Source: CATQHQ01 sp965243805 (lineage in GTDB: Bacteria > Gemmatimonadota > Gemmatimonadetes > Longimicrobiales > Gaopeijiaceae). Taken from it: a stretch of 64,000 bases of DNA. The notes beneath the pieces are model-generated. The model was not told the origin of the DNA, did not search any database, and worked only from the letters and a program-made list of their open reading frames with translations. Below are positions 47,859 to 56,166 of the stretch, in pieces (the stretch's first letter is position 1; every line of letters starts with the position of its first letter). A program made the translations under genes and the position numbers. The stretch is taken from positions 806,001 to 870,000 of the forward strand of contig OZ251577.1 of NCBI GenBank assembly GCA_965243805.1, in the 5' to 3' direction.

Positions 47859-49570
47859 GGCCCTCTAGAGTAGGACCGTTCGAGGATCGCCGCCATGTGG
47901 TCGTGCCCGGAGGCGCGGGCGCGTTCCAGGGGCGTAGCGGGCGGAAGATCCCGAGGCAACGTTGGGTCTGCGCCCTGGGCGAGGAGGAGGGCGGCGGCAG
48001 CGCGACGGCCAGCGGCAGCGGCCCAGGCCAGGGGCGTTCCCAGATGCTCGTCGTCGAGAACGTCGGGGTCGGCGCCATGGTCCAGCAGGAGCCTCACGGC
48101 CTCGGTTTCGCTCCGTCCCGCGTAGTGGTGGAGGGCGGTCTGGCCGAGCCAGCCGGGCCGATTGGGGTCGAAGCCCGCGGCCAGGAGGCGTCGGATCAGG
48201 TCAAGGTCCGAGATGGCCCGGTCGGGGTCGCCCATGCGCAGCGTGGCGCCGTTCAGCCGGCGGGCCGCCTCTGGGTCGGCCTCCAGGAGCAGGTCGGCCA
48301 AGGCAAGGTCGTTGCGCGCCAAGACTTCCTCGGCGAACCAGGGGACGTGAACGCTGGACGCGCGGGCCTCCAGAGCGGCGGCGAGCTCGCCGTTGGTCAT
48401 GCGCCAGGGCGGCGTCTCGGCACCGTGGGCCAGCAGCAGTACCTCGATGCGGCGCGCCTCGTCGCCCTGGCAAGACCGAACGATCCCCAAGCAGCTGTCC
48501 GACGAGTCCGGCGCCGAGTTCGGGTCCGCGCCATAGCTCAGAAGGACTTCCGTCACTGCTACGTGGCCCCGAGCGCAGGCGTGCCAGAGAGCGTGTCCCC
48601 GGGGCGCCAGCTCTTCCGGCTGATTGGGGTCGGCCCCGTGCCGGAGAAGCAGCGCCACCACATCCTCGTGGCCGGCCCGAGCCGCATAGCTCAGGGGCGA
48701 CCGGCGGCCCGAGTCCAGCGAGCAGCCCGCGCCCAGCGAGCGAGTCGAATCCAGAGAGTGAACCGCGCCCATCGAGCGAGTCGCGCCGAGGGAGCGAGCC
48801 GCGCCGGGAGCATCCGCGAGCAGCGTGCGCGCCAGCCCCAAGTCTCCCGTGGCACAGGCTACCGAGAGGTCGGCCCGGGCGCCTGCGTCGGCGAGGGCTT
48901 GCAGAACCGCATTGTCGTCGGCGTGATCGACTCCCTTCAGCTCCCGCCAGACTCGGTACTCGTAGTCGCCGTTGAACAGGACGTGGGAGGGGGTCTGGCC
49001 GTCGCTTCGTCGATGGTCCGGGTCGGCGCCAAGCGCGCACAGAGGCGCAACCAGCTCCGGCTGACGGGTCATGACGGCCCAGTGGACGGCGTTCCTGCCC
49101 ATGATGTCGGCCGCTCGGGCGAGGCCGGGCGTGCGGGCCAGCACGGCGTCCACCTGCTGCCGCTCGCGGGACGCCATCGCTCGCCTCAGCACATCGAAGT
49201 CCGGAGCGTAGCCGAAACGTCGCCCGGCGGTATCTACCAGCACTGCGCGCACCTCGTTGAAGCCGTAGCGAGTCGCCCGTCGCAGCAGCTTGCTCCACCC
49301 CGAGTCCATGAAGCGCGTGCGTCCAGGCTCGGCTCCCGCCTCTAGCAGCATTCGCACAACTGCCGGCTGGTTGGCGTACACAGCAAGGTGAATGGGCTGC
49401 GTGTACCAGTACTGGGCGTGCACGAGGTTCGGGTCCTCTGTCGTCAGCTCCCGCACTCGAGCTTCGTCGCCGTCCCGGCAGGCCTCGAAGAGACCCCAAG
49501 CCTGGGCGCCGTCCACAGGGTCCACGTCGTAGACGTAGCTCCCCTTCCTCCCCGGCGAACTCCCCTCCAT
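47855..49570 (-). CDS. Ankyrin-repeat protein
   Basis: A 571-residue protein (from ATG 49570; ATG 49624 would add 18 Arg-rich residues) made mostly of ankyrin repeats. About eight units end in the typical L-x2-GA-x-P pattern: MLLEAGAEP, LCALGADPD, LLLRHGADPNQ, LLSYGADPNS, LLAAGFDPNR, LLLDHGADPD, LLLAQGADPT. A hexapeptide-repeat insert (RSLGAT, RSMGAV, HSLDST, RSLGAG) interrupts the array near residue 290. It has no signal peptide, so it is a cytoplasmic protein-binding scaffold; the partner is unknown. In a TonB-receptor operon such a protein is unexpected. Confidence 0.82.
   Translation of the reverse strand: MEGSSPGRKGSYVYDVDPVDGAQAWGLFEACRDGDEARVRELTTEDPNLVHAQYWYTQPIHLAVYANQPAVVRMLLEAGAEPGRTRFMDSGWSKLLRRATRYGFNEVRAVLVDTAGRRFGYAPDFDVLRRAMASRERQQVDAVLARTPGLARAADIMGRNAVHWAVMTRQPELVAPLCALGADPDHRRSDGQTPSHVLFNGDYEYRVWRELKGVDHADDNAVLQALADAGARADLSVACATGDLGLARTLLADAPGAARSLGATRSMGAVHSLDSTRSLGAGCSLDSGRRSPLSYAARAGHEDVVALLLRHGADPNQPEELAPRGHALWHACARGHVAVTEVLLSYGADPNSAPDSSDSCLGIVRSCQGDEARRIEVLLLAHGAETPPWRMTNGELAAALEARASSVHVPWFAEEVLARNDLALADLLLEADPEAARRLNGATLRMGDPDRAISDLDLIRRLLAAGFDPNRPGWLGQTALHHYAGRSETEAVRLLLDHGADPDVLDDEHLGTPLAWAAAAGRRAAAALLLAQGADPTLPRDLPPATPLERARASGHDHMAAILERSYSRGP
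48712..48808 (-). repeat. 18/36-bp repeats coding hexapeptide units in the ankyrin protein
   Basis: Copies of a GCGCCC-x-TCGAGCGAGTCG-like unit at 36-bp and 18-bp spacing encode about five six-residue units with the pattern xSLxxx. Confidence 0.75.
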
Positions 49571-49628
49571 CCCCAGCGGACGGGCACGGCGACGGCGGGG
49601 ACACGCACGGTGACGGCGCGCCATCCCG

Positions 49629-50843
49629 CTACATCGGTGTCGCGGGCGGCCCGAACCGGTGCATCACGACCCACTGAATGCCCAGGTCGTCCTCCTGCTG
49701 GCCCAGCACGTAGTCGGCACCGGCTTCCAGAACCGAGTAGCCCTTCATCGTCGGCATGTGGCACAGGAACTCGCCCGTGGGCGCGAAGACCATGGCGCCG
49801 GGCCGCACCTCCACGCCGGGACGACGGTAGCGAAAGACCCACAGGTGGCCCGCGCCGCCGACCAGCACACCGCTGAACGCCGGCAAGACCTCCGCCACAG
49901 GCCGATCGCGACTCATCAACGCGGCGTCGTACGGGCTCGGCTCGCCTCCCCGACGCGCCAGCAGCTCGTCCCGGTAGGCGGCCACGTCGGCACCCGTCAC
50001 CGCTCGGTCGTCGTCTTCCCAGCGGACGATCCTGATCAGCCGGTACTGGGAATCGAGGATGCGCACTTCGGGCTTGTCGGTGGTGCCCATGGCGATGTAG
50101 TCGCCGAAGGCGGCGACCGACGCCCATGGATCGAACAGCGGGTCGAGCCGGAAGTTTGGCGGGCCCTCCGACAGCTGGCCCCACCGACGGTGCGGAAGGC
50201 GAGCCAGTACTCCCGAGAGCTTGCCGTCAGGGTGGTGAACCTCCACGACCAGGGTATCGGGCGTGCGGAAGCTCCTCCCTCGGTCGTGGGTCCTCCGAGC
50301 AGTCACCAGCGCCCCGGTCGCCAGCACTCCGCCGCCCTGGGAAGGGTTCAGATAGAGCGGATCAACTTGGACGGCGCGGCTCCACTCTCCGTCGGAGGTG
50401 AAGACGTGGTAGCGCCAGGGCCGATAGTCGCCCACCCACAAGGTGTCGCCGGGCAAGGTCCACAGGAACCACGGGTTGCTGAACTCGCCCGGACCCTCGC
50501 CGAAGCGGCCGAACGACCGGATGTGCTCGCCAGCGGCGTCGAAGAGGCGGACTTCGCCCGCGGTTTCGTCCACGACGGCCACCGAGCCGTCGGAGAGCCG
50601 CGTCGCGCCGGCCAAGTGGGCGAACATGTGGGCGGGATCGTCCTCCCGGTCGCCCACGACCAGCAGCGGCTCCGCACCGACGGAGCAGACGGCGTCGGAT
50701 CGGTAGGGGTCGCTGACGACGATCTGCAAGCCGGCGCTGTCCACCGCAATCGTCGGGGCGGCTGGAGCCGACGCCTCGCACGCCACCGAAGCGACGAGGG
50801 CGAACGCGAGCAGCGCGACGGAGGGCGCAGACCTGTTCGCCAA
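49629..50843 (-). CDS. Six-bladed beta-propeller lipoprotein
   Basis: A 404-residue lipoprotein. Signal and lipobox (ALVASVAC) precede beta-propeller blades with the motif IRSFGRFGEGPGEFSNP and DGSVAVVDETAGEVRLFDA, a twin of the protein at 27986-29146. TTG 50843 is the only start that leaves a normal signal length; the open frame continues far upstream inside the receptor gene. It lies 23 nt after the TonB receptor gene, where a 19-bp direct duplication makes up most of the gap, so it is probably co-expressed with the receptor as a surface or periplasmic component. Confidence 0.72.
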   Translation of the reverse strand: MANRSAPSVALLAFALVASVACEASAPAAPTIAVDSAGLQIVVSDPYRSDAVCSVGAEPLLVVGDREDDPAHMFAHLAGATRLSDGSVAVVDETAGEVRLFDAAGEHIRSFGRFGEGPGEFSNPWFLWTLPGDTLWVGDYRPWRYHVFTSDGEWSRAVQVDPLYLNPSQGGGVLATGALVTARRTHDRGRSFRTPDTLVVEVHHPDGKLSGVLARLPHRRWGQLSEGPPNFRLDPLFDPWASVAAFGDYIAMGTTDKPEVRILDSQYRLIRIVRWEDDDRAVTGADVAAYRDELLARRGGEPSPYDAALMSRDRPVAEVLPAFSGVLVGGAGHLWVFRYRRPGVEVRPGAMVFAPTGEFLCHMPTMKGYSVLEAGADYVLGQQEDDLGIQWVVMHRFGPPATPM

Positions 50844-50870
50844 GGGACTAGCTGTTCGCCAAGCGACTAG
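50833..50870. repeat. 19-bp tandem duplication at the receptor/propeller junction
   Basis: CTGTTCGCCAAG(G/C)GACTAG occurs at 50833-50851 and 50852-50870, with one mismatch. One copy contains the receptor stop, the other the TTG start region of the propeller gene. Confidence 0.85.
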
Positions 50871-53092
50871 AACCTCGACGTGAGCGTCACCCGGAAGCTT
50901 CGGGTGGGCCCGGGGTTGCGTTCCTGCACGTCCACGTACTCGGCCTGAAGGATGTTCCCCACCTTGGCCTGCACCTCCACGTCCCGCACCACCGCCTCCA
51001 TGCGCAGGTCCAGCACCGTGATCGACCCCCGGTCGTCTAGTGGGAACGCCAGGACCTCCTCGGCTCGGCTGCGGTGGCGCATGTCCAGCGCGACTCGATC
51101 CCGCCACGCGGACAAAGTGGACGTGACGTTGTGACGCGACCGGTACGGCAGGGGACGGCTGGTCCGCTCGTCTTCCGAGTCGAGCAGCAGGTAGTTGGCG
51201 TGCAGGTTGAGGTTGTCGGGCCAGAGGCCCACCCGCACCCCGGCATCGAGCCCCCGCACTCGGGCGGCGGCCACGTTTCGGAACTGGAAGGTGAATACGT
51301 CCCCCGGCGCCGGCGACACTTCAATCAAGTCTTCGTACTCGCTCCAGAAGAGGCCCGCGTCCACCCATACCCTGTCCCAGGGGGTGGCGGTGGCCCCCAC
51401 TTCGCCGGCCCACGCCGACTCTCCGCGCAGCTGCAGGTTCGGCACCACTCGAAATCCGAATACGGTGGTGGACGAGAACTGCTCCGAGATGCTGGGCACC
51501 CGATACCCCCGACTCAGGGAGGCCCGGAGGCTGACTTGGTCCCCAGGCTGGTAGACCAAGCCCAGCTTGGGGTTGACCGCCAGCTCCCGCTCCACGACCG
51601 ACGCTTGGTGATGGTCCACTCGCACTCCGGCCGTTCCCCGCAACCGGTCGGAGACCGCGACCTCGTCTTGGGCGAACACGGCCAAGCTGGTCACCGTCGG
51701 GTCGGGGCTCAGGAAGTTGGAGGAGACGAGGGTGTAGGCGGCCTCGGCCCCGGCGGTCACGGCGTGGGCGCCGTCGGAATGCACGGTGGCCTGGACATCG
51801 GCGCCCCAGCGGGTGGACCGGTTGAAGTCGTCGTTGTCGTGGAAGAAGTTGCGCTGCCGGCTGTGATAGAGCTGTGGACGTGCCTGGAGCCGGATCCTGG
51901 AGTTGGCCACAGGCACCGCGGTCACGCCGACGACCAAGTTGGTCTCGCGCTTCCAGTCTCCCAGCTGGGTCGGGTCCACCTCCAGGGGACGGGCGGCGGA
52001 GCGCCACGTGAAGAACTCCTCGGCTTCCTCCCGCTTCCAATTGGCGAAGACCTCCCAAGGGTTGGCGGACTCGGGACCGAAGACGGCCTTCGCTCGAAAG
52101 CGCCATCGGTCCACGCCGCCGTTCTGGCGGAAGCCGTCGGAGCCCTCCCGTCCTCCGAAGAGCGTCAGGTCGGCACCGCCGATTCGCCGGGTGTGCTGGA
52201 GCTGCAACCCTTCCATGCTCAGCACGTCCTCGGTGAAGTCCATACTTCCGGGCGTGTCGAAGACGCCGTAGTAGCCCCGAACCACCGTCCGCCGTCCGGC
52301 TGGCGGGCGACGGGTCACGACGTTGACGACGCCGCCGAGGGCGTTGGTGCCCCACAAGGTCGAGTGGGGTCCCTTCACGACCTCAATGCGCTCCACATCC
52401 AGCAGCGGCATGGCGCCGAAGTCGACCGACGAGCCGGTGCCGGTCAGGAAGCGGTGGCCGTCCAGCAGCATCAGCACCCGGCTGCCCACGCCGCGGGCGA
52501 TCCCCTGGGCGCCCCGGATGTCGATCTGTCCCGCCACGAAGGTCACGCCCTGCGCGAAGGGGAGAGCCTCCGCCAAGTTCGTCACGTTCCGCCGTCGCAG
52601 GTCCTCTCCGCTGACCACCGCCACGCTGGTGGGCGCCTCTCCCGGCCGAGCGGCTCCCCGGCTTGCGGCGACGGTCAGGCCGGGCACCTCGATCAGGACC
52701 CGGGCCAGCTCGATCCGCAGAAGCGCGGCGGCACCCGGGCTCGCGCCGCTGGCGGCCTGGCCGGCCCCCGGCTCCACAGTGTGCTCCGCCGTTTGGAAGC
52801 CGGCGGCCGCCACGACGACGGTGTACGGACCTCGCCGGGGAGGCACCACCGCGAAGCCACCGTCGGCTCCGGTGCGGACGCGAAGCGGAGTGCCGCGAAT
52901 CAACACCTCCGCGCCCGCCACCGGTTCCCCCGTCGCTTCCGCGACCACCACGCCTCGGAGGGAGGCGTCCTCTTGGGCGGCTGTCGGGAGCGGTGACAGA
53001 ACCGCCGCCAGCAGGGCAAGGCCCATCGCCAGCAACGCGGGCTTCACTGCCAAGCTCGCCGACGGCGCACTGGCCCCTACTGTCGGCGCCAC
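50867..53092 (-). CDS. TonB-dependent receptor, BtuB/CirA-like plug
   Basis: A 741-residue outer-membrane receptor. Signal peptide ending LPTAAQ, a CarboxypepD_reg-like domain (residues about 45-125, SLRGVVVAEATGEPVAGAEV), then a plug with SVAVVSGEDLRRRNVTNLAE, VLMLLDGHRFLTG and IEVVKGPHSTLWGTNALGGV, the classic siderophore/cobalamin plug pattern, and a barrel ending RSFRVTLTSRF with a terminal aromatic residue. The GTG at 53092 overlaps the upstream lipoprotein by 16 nt; GTG 53047, 29 nt after that stop, gives a more usual signal length and is a real alternative. Substrate unknown. Confidence 0.87.
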   Translation of the reverse strand: MAPTVGASAPSASLAVKPALLAMGLALLAAVLSPLPTAAQEDASLRGVVVAEATGEPVAGAEVLIRGTPLRVRTGADGGFAVVPPRRGPYTVVVAAAGFQTAEHTVEPGAGQAASGASPGAAALLRIELARVLIEVPGLTVAASRGAARPGEAPTSVAVVSGEDLRRRNVTNLAEALPFAQGVTFVAGQIDIRGAQGIARGVGSRVLMLLDGHRFLTGTGSSVDFGAMPLLDVERIEVVKGPHSTLWGTNALGGVVNVVTRRPPAGRRTVVRGYYGVFDTPGSMDFTEDVLSMEGLQLQHTRRIGGADLTLFGGREGSDGFRQNGGVDRWRFRAKAVFGPESANPWEVFANWKREEAEEFFTWRSAARPLEVDPTQLGDWKRETNLVVGVTAVPVANSRIRLQARPQLYHSRQRNFFHDNDDFNRSTRWGADVQATVHSDGAHAVTAGAEAAYTLVSSNFLSPDPTVTSLAVFAQDEVAVSDRLRGTAGVRVDHHQASVVERELAVNPKLGLVYQPGDQVSLRASLSRGYRVPSISEQFSSTTVFGFRVVPNLQLRGESAWAGEVGATATPWDRVWVDAGLFWSEYEDLIEVSPAPGDVFTFQFRNVAAARVRGLDAGVRVGLWPDNLNLHANYLLLDSEDERTSRPLPYRSRHNVTSTLSAWRDRVALDMRHRSRAEEVLAFPLDDRGSITVLDLRMEAVVRDVEVQAKVGNILQAEYVDVQERNPGPTRSFRVTLTSRF

Positions 53093-53529
53093 ACGGATTG
53101 GGAAACACTCAGGGCGGGCTGTGCCACGGTTACGGTGAGGACGGCCCCTTCCAGCGTGACCGTTCCGGTGCCCTGTTGCAGGGCGCCGCGTTGCTCCCAG
53201 CTCCCGTCGCTCCGGATCGTGTAGGTGCCCTGGTCAGCCACGGGCTGGGTGCCGCCTTGGCCGTCGGGCACCGTCACCTGCAGGCTGAAGGTGCCTGTCG
53301 CCTCCTGGCCCGTCGCCGGGGACTGAGCGAGCGTCAGGGTGCCGGACACGGCCGGGGCGGTCAGGGTGGCACCTCCGGTGAGGGCCGCCGAGGAGAAGGA
53401 TTCCAGCGAATAGGTGCCCGAGATGTCGATCGGCCCCTCGTCGGCGGGATCCGCTGGGTCGTCGTCGCCGCACGCCAAAGCCAGTGCGCCGACGAGGACC
53501 GCGCAGAGGCGGAAGTAATGTCTGGTCAT
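53077..53529 (-). CDS. Small beta-rich lipoprotein
   Basis: A 150-residue lipoprotein with lipobox ALAC (Cys20) and an acidic linker (GDDDPADPADEG), followed by strands ISGTYSLESFSS, VSGTLTLAQSP, GTFSLQVTVPDG, ADQGTYTIRSDGSWEQRG, VTLEGAVLTVTV. The pattern resembles a lipocalin/META-like barrel ('lipocalin family protein'). It is the first gene of the run that includes the TonB receptor. GAGGAC precedes the ATG at 53529 closely. Confidence 0.6.
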   Translation of the reverse strand: MTRHYFRLCAVLVGALALACGDDDPADPADEGPIDISGTYSLESFSSAALTGGATLTAPAVSGTLTLAQSPATGQEATGTFSLQVTVPDGQGGTQPVADQGTYTIRSDGSWEQRGALQQGTGTVTLEGAVLTVTVAQPALSVSQSVWRRQ

Positions 53530-53648
53530 TGTGTCCTCTTGATACAGGGTACGACGAACGGCGAACGCCGCTAACGAGCTGCGAAACGAGCACCGCCACC
53601 AACTCCCAAAGATACTTCCACCGTTCCTGTTGGGCTACCTTCTCCGCC

Positions 53649-54197
53649 ATGGACGCCAATGCCCCACTCGGAACCACCGCGCTGCTGGAGCGTCTGGACC
53701 AGCTGGGCGTGTCCCATCGGACTATTGACCACCCTGCGGTCTTCACCGTAGAGGAAGCCGCCCGCCTGCGGGGCCGGATCCCCGGAGCCCACTCCAAGAA
53801 CCTCTTCGTGCGAGACAAGAAGGAGCGCCACTGGCTGGTCTCGTGCCTGGCCCGTCGGAAGGTGGACCTGAAGTGGCTGGCCGCGGGTCTCGGGACGAAG
53901 CGTCTCACGTTCTGCAGCAGGCGGCGGCTGGAGGGCTACTTGGGCATCCAGCCGGGGGCCGTGTCGCCGTTCGCGGTGATCAACGATATGGGCGGAGTGG
54001 TGCGGGTCGCGTTGGACGCCGAGCTGCTGGAGGCCGACCCCCTCAACTTTCACCCGCTGGACAACGCCAAGACCACAGCCGTGTCGCGGGCCGGGCTCAT
54101 GCGGTTCCTAAAGGCGGAGAACCACGAGCCCCTGATCCTCCGCTTCCCCAGCCGGACGCAGGTCAGCGAAACGCGGGAACCACCTGCTCCAAGATGA
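53649..54197 (+). CDS. Prolyl-tRNA editing protein, ProX/PrdX (YbaK-like) family
   Basis: A 182-residue free-standing editing domain: HPAVFTVEEAARL, GAHSKNLFVRDKKERHWLVS, RRKVDLKWLA, and the C-terminal PFAVINDMGGVVRVALDAEL and NFHPLDNAKTTAVS motifs. This set is characteristic of PrdX/ProXp-ala, which hydrolyses Ala-tRNA(Pro) made by ProRS. It acts in the cytoplasm. The ATG at 53649 has no strong ribosome-binding site. Its last 35 nt overlap the end of the convergent beta-lactamase-fold gene. Confidence 0.85.
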   Translation: MDANAPLGTTALLERLDQLGVSHRTIDHPAVFTVEEAARLRGRIPGAHSKNLFVRDKKERHWLVSCLARRKVDLKWLAAGLGTKRLTFCSRRRLEGYLGIQPGAVSPFAVINDMGGVVRVALDAELLEADPLNFHPLDNAKTTAVSRAGLMRFLKAENHEPLILRFPSRTQVSETREPPAPR

Positions 54198-55317
54198 TCC
54201 TCAGCGTCTCTTGTTCGTAGTACCAGGCTTCGTCTCCGACCCCGTGCCAGTTGTTGGTGGCCGCAACCACCAAGTTGAGCCCCGGGACCACCACCAAGTA
54301 CTGGCCGCCGTGCCCAGCGGCGAAGTAGAAGGACGCCCGAGAGCCCGGTCCCACCCACCAGAGGAAGCCGTAGGCCACATGCTCCAGTCCCCCCATGCGA
54401 AGCCGGTTGCCCGTGCCTGCAGTCGTGGAGAGGGCCACCCACCATTCGGGCACGACTTGGCGGGCGCCGCTGGCCCCGCGCTGGAGAAAGAGCTGGCCGA
54501 AGCGGACCAAGTCCCTCGGGCGAAGGCGCAACCCCGACCCCGCGTTGTAGGAGGCAGGCCCCAGCGCCTCCCAGCGGCTCTCCGACACGCCGATGGGACC
54601 CAGCACCGCCTGCTGGGCCAAGTCGGGCAAGGGAGCCCCCATGGCCTCCTCCAGCACGATCCCCAGCAGATGGACAGCGGCCGAGTTGTAGTTGAACCGA
54701 GTTCCCGGCGGGTCCGCCAGCGGGGATTCCAGCAGGTACCGGAGGCGGTCCGGGGCCTCGATCCACTCCCTGTAGGAGCCGCCCGCCGCCGTCTCGTCCC
54801 AGGAGAACCCACTCGTCATCGTCAGCAGGTGGCGGACGGTGATGCCGCCCTTCTCCGGCCCCAGATCGCCGGCCGAGAGGTCCAGGTAGCTCGACACGGG
54901 ATCGTCCAGGCTTCCCAGGTCCCCCCGGCGAAGCGCGACTCCCGTCAGGGCGGACACCACGCTCTTGGCGACGGAGCGCACATCGTGGAGGCCGTCGGGG
55001 CGGCTCGTGCCGAAGTACTCCTCCAAGGCGAGGCGGCCGTCCTTCGCCACAAGCAGGCTCGTCATTCGGGGATTGGCCCAAGCTCGTCTCACAGCGTCTT
55101 CGACCATCTCCGGCGACCCGCCAGCTTCCTCCACGTCGGCGACGACCCAGGGCGCGCTCAGCTCCACGCGAACCGGTTCGGGAACTCCCGGATCGAAGGG
55201 TCCGTCGCAACCGGCAGCCGCCAGTGGAACCACGACAGCCAGGGCGAGCGGGAGCCGAGTCCGAACGGTCCAACCTCCCCTTCCGTCGCTCCCGTTTCTT
55301 GGATGCTCTGGGGCCAA
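54163..55317 (-). CDS. Serine hydrolase lipoprotein of the beta-lactamase (class C) fold
   Basis: A 384-residue protein. The lipobox is LAAAGC (Cys37), so it is lipid-anchored in the periplasm. The catalytic motif SxxK is SVAK (Ser115, Lys118), the YxN element is in FNYNSAAVHLLG, and the third motif is in AAGHGG. This is the beta-lactamase-related family that includes esterases, D-aminopeptidases and EstB; antibiotic hydrolysis is not implied. TTG 55317 is supported by AAGGAG at 55327-55332 with 9-nt spacing. Divergent from the lipoprotein gene across an 11-bp repeat array. Confidence 0.8.
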   Translation of the reverse strand: MAPEHPRNGSDGRGGWTVRTRLPLALAVVVPLAAAGCDGPFDPGVPEPVRVELSAPWVVADVEEAGGSPEMVEDAVRRAWANPRMTSLLVAKDGRLALEEYFGTSRPDGLHDVRSVAKSVVSALTGVALRRGDLGSLDDPVSSYLDLSAGDLGPEKGGITVRHLLTMTSGFSWDETAAGGSYREWIEAPDRLRYLLESPLADPPGTRFNYNSAAVHLLGIVLEEAMGAPLPDLAQQAVLGPIGVSESRWEALGPASYNAGSGLRLRPRDLVRFGQLFLQRGASGARQVVPEWWVALSTTAGTGNRLRMGGLEHVAYGFLWWVGPGSRASFYFAAGHGGQYLVVVPGLNLVVAATNNWHGVGDEAWYYEQETLRIILEQVVPAFR

Positions 55318-55326
55318 GTCGAGATT

Positions 55327-55332
55327 CTCCTT
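55327..55332 (-). promoter_or_regulatory. Ribosome-binding site AAGGAG deciding a TTG start
   Basis: AAGGAG lies 9 nt before the TTG at 55317 on the minus strand; no ATG or GTG start is available ahead of the signal peptide. Confidence 0.65.
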
Positions 55333-55384
55333 GACGAACGCCCTATGGCGTGGCACACTGGATCGTGTAATGTTACCTTCGGGA

Positions 55385-55483
55385 AAGAGGCCGACAAGAG
55401 GCCGACAAGAGGCCGACAAGAGGCCGACAAGAGGCCGACAAGAGGCCGACAAGAGGCCGACAAGAGGCCGACAAGAGGCCGAT
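55385..55483 (+). repeat. Nine tandem copies of an 11-bp repeat
   Basis: AAGAGGCCGAC is repeated nine times without spacers (the last copy ends in T). It fills almost half of the 213-nt gap between the divergent beta-lactamase-fold and small lipoprotein genes. The rest of the gap contains TGTAAT (55366-55371) but no convincing promoter. Confidence 0.95.
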
Positions 55484-55530
55484 CCGAAAGTCGGGCGGCG
55501 ACAATCGGGCACTCGAACCAGGTGCGACAG

Positions 55531-56166
55531 ATGGACCGAGCCGGCTTGAGGCTGGCGGTGATGGCAGTCCTCACAGCGTGCACGGCTAGCCCAGACGGGG
55601 CGGCGCAGGTCGCCGATCCGGAAGAGCAGATGGCGCAGGCCCTTCTGGCCGCCCCCGCCGACAAGGCCGAGGGTGCCCGGTTGCTCGGCTGGACTACCGG
55701 CGGCGAGCTGGTGGAGTTGCGGCCCGGAACCACCGACATCACCTGTCACGCCTCCAACCCGGCCAACGAACGGTTCTCCACCTCCTGCTACCACAGTTCG
55801 CTGGAGCCCTACTTCGCACGGGGTCGGGAGCTGGATCGCGAGGGGGCGGCCTACGCCGACCGCTACCGCCTGCGGTTCGAGGAGATGGAGTCGGGGCAGC
55901 TCGCCATGCCGGCGTCGTTCGCAGTCCAGTACGTCTTCGACGGCACCTGGAACGCCGACACGAGGACGGGCGACGGCCAAGTCCGCTGGGTAATCTACGT
56001 CCCGGGTGCGACTGCCGAATCGACCGGGCTGTCGTCCGAGCCCCAGGAGAACGCTCCGTGGATCATGATGGAGGGCACCCCCGGCGCCCATGTCATGCCG
56101 CCCAGGGGGCGTGATCCCGGCCAGGGAGAGGATCCCGGCCAGGGAGAGGAGGGCGCTTCGAGATGA
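55531..56166 (+). CDS. Lipoprotein of unknown function
   Basis: A 211-residue protein with a lipobox (MAVLTAC, Cys near residue 14). The mature part has TTDITCHASNPANERFSTSC, QYVFDGTWNADTRTGDGQV and WVIYVPGATAESTGL, suggesting a folded periplasmic domain with a disulfide, and a tail with the duplicated DPGQGE unit. I do not recognise it. The start at ATG 55531 matches the signal; the frame is open far upstream, through the 11-bp repeats. It overlaps the sugar transferase gene (ATGA). Confidence 0.6.
   Translation: MDRAGLRLAVMAVLTACTASPDGAAQVADPEEQMAQALLAAPADKAEGARLLGWTTGGELVELRPGTTDITCHASNPANERFSTSCYHSSLEPYFARGRELDREGAAYADRYRLRFEEMESGQLAMPASFAVQYVFDGTWNADTRTGDGQVRWVIYVPGATAESTGLSSEPQENAPWIMMEGTPGAHVMPPRGRDPGQGEDPGQGEEGASR

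Noticed and set aside
54163..55317. Antibiotic-resistance beta-lactamase
   Set aside because: The fold and SxxK motif are shared by esterases and peptidases; there is nothing specific to penicillin or cephalosporin hydrolysis and no resistance context.
55385..55483. CRISPR-like array
   Set aside because: The 11-bp units follow each other with no spacers and no cas genes are present; it is a simple tandem repeat.
54211..55530. N-terminal extension of the small lipoprotein (651-residue frame)
   Set aside because: The extension runs antisense through the beta-lactamase-fold gene and the 11-bp repeats; the signal peptide and lipobox begin at 55531.
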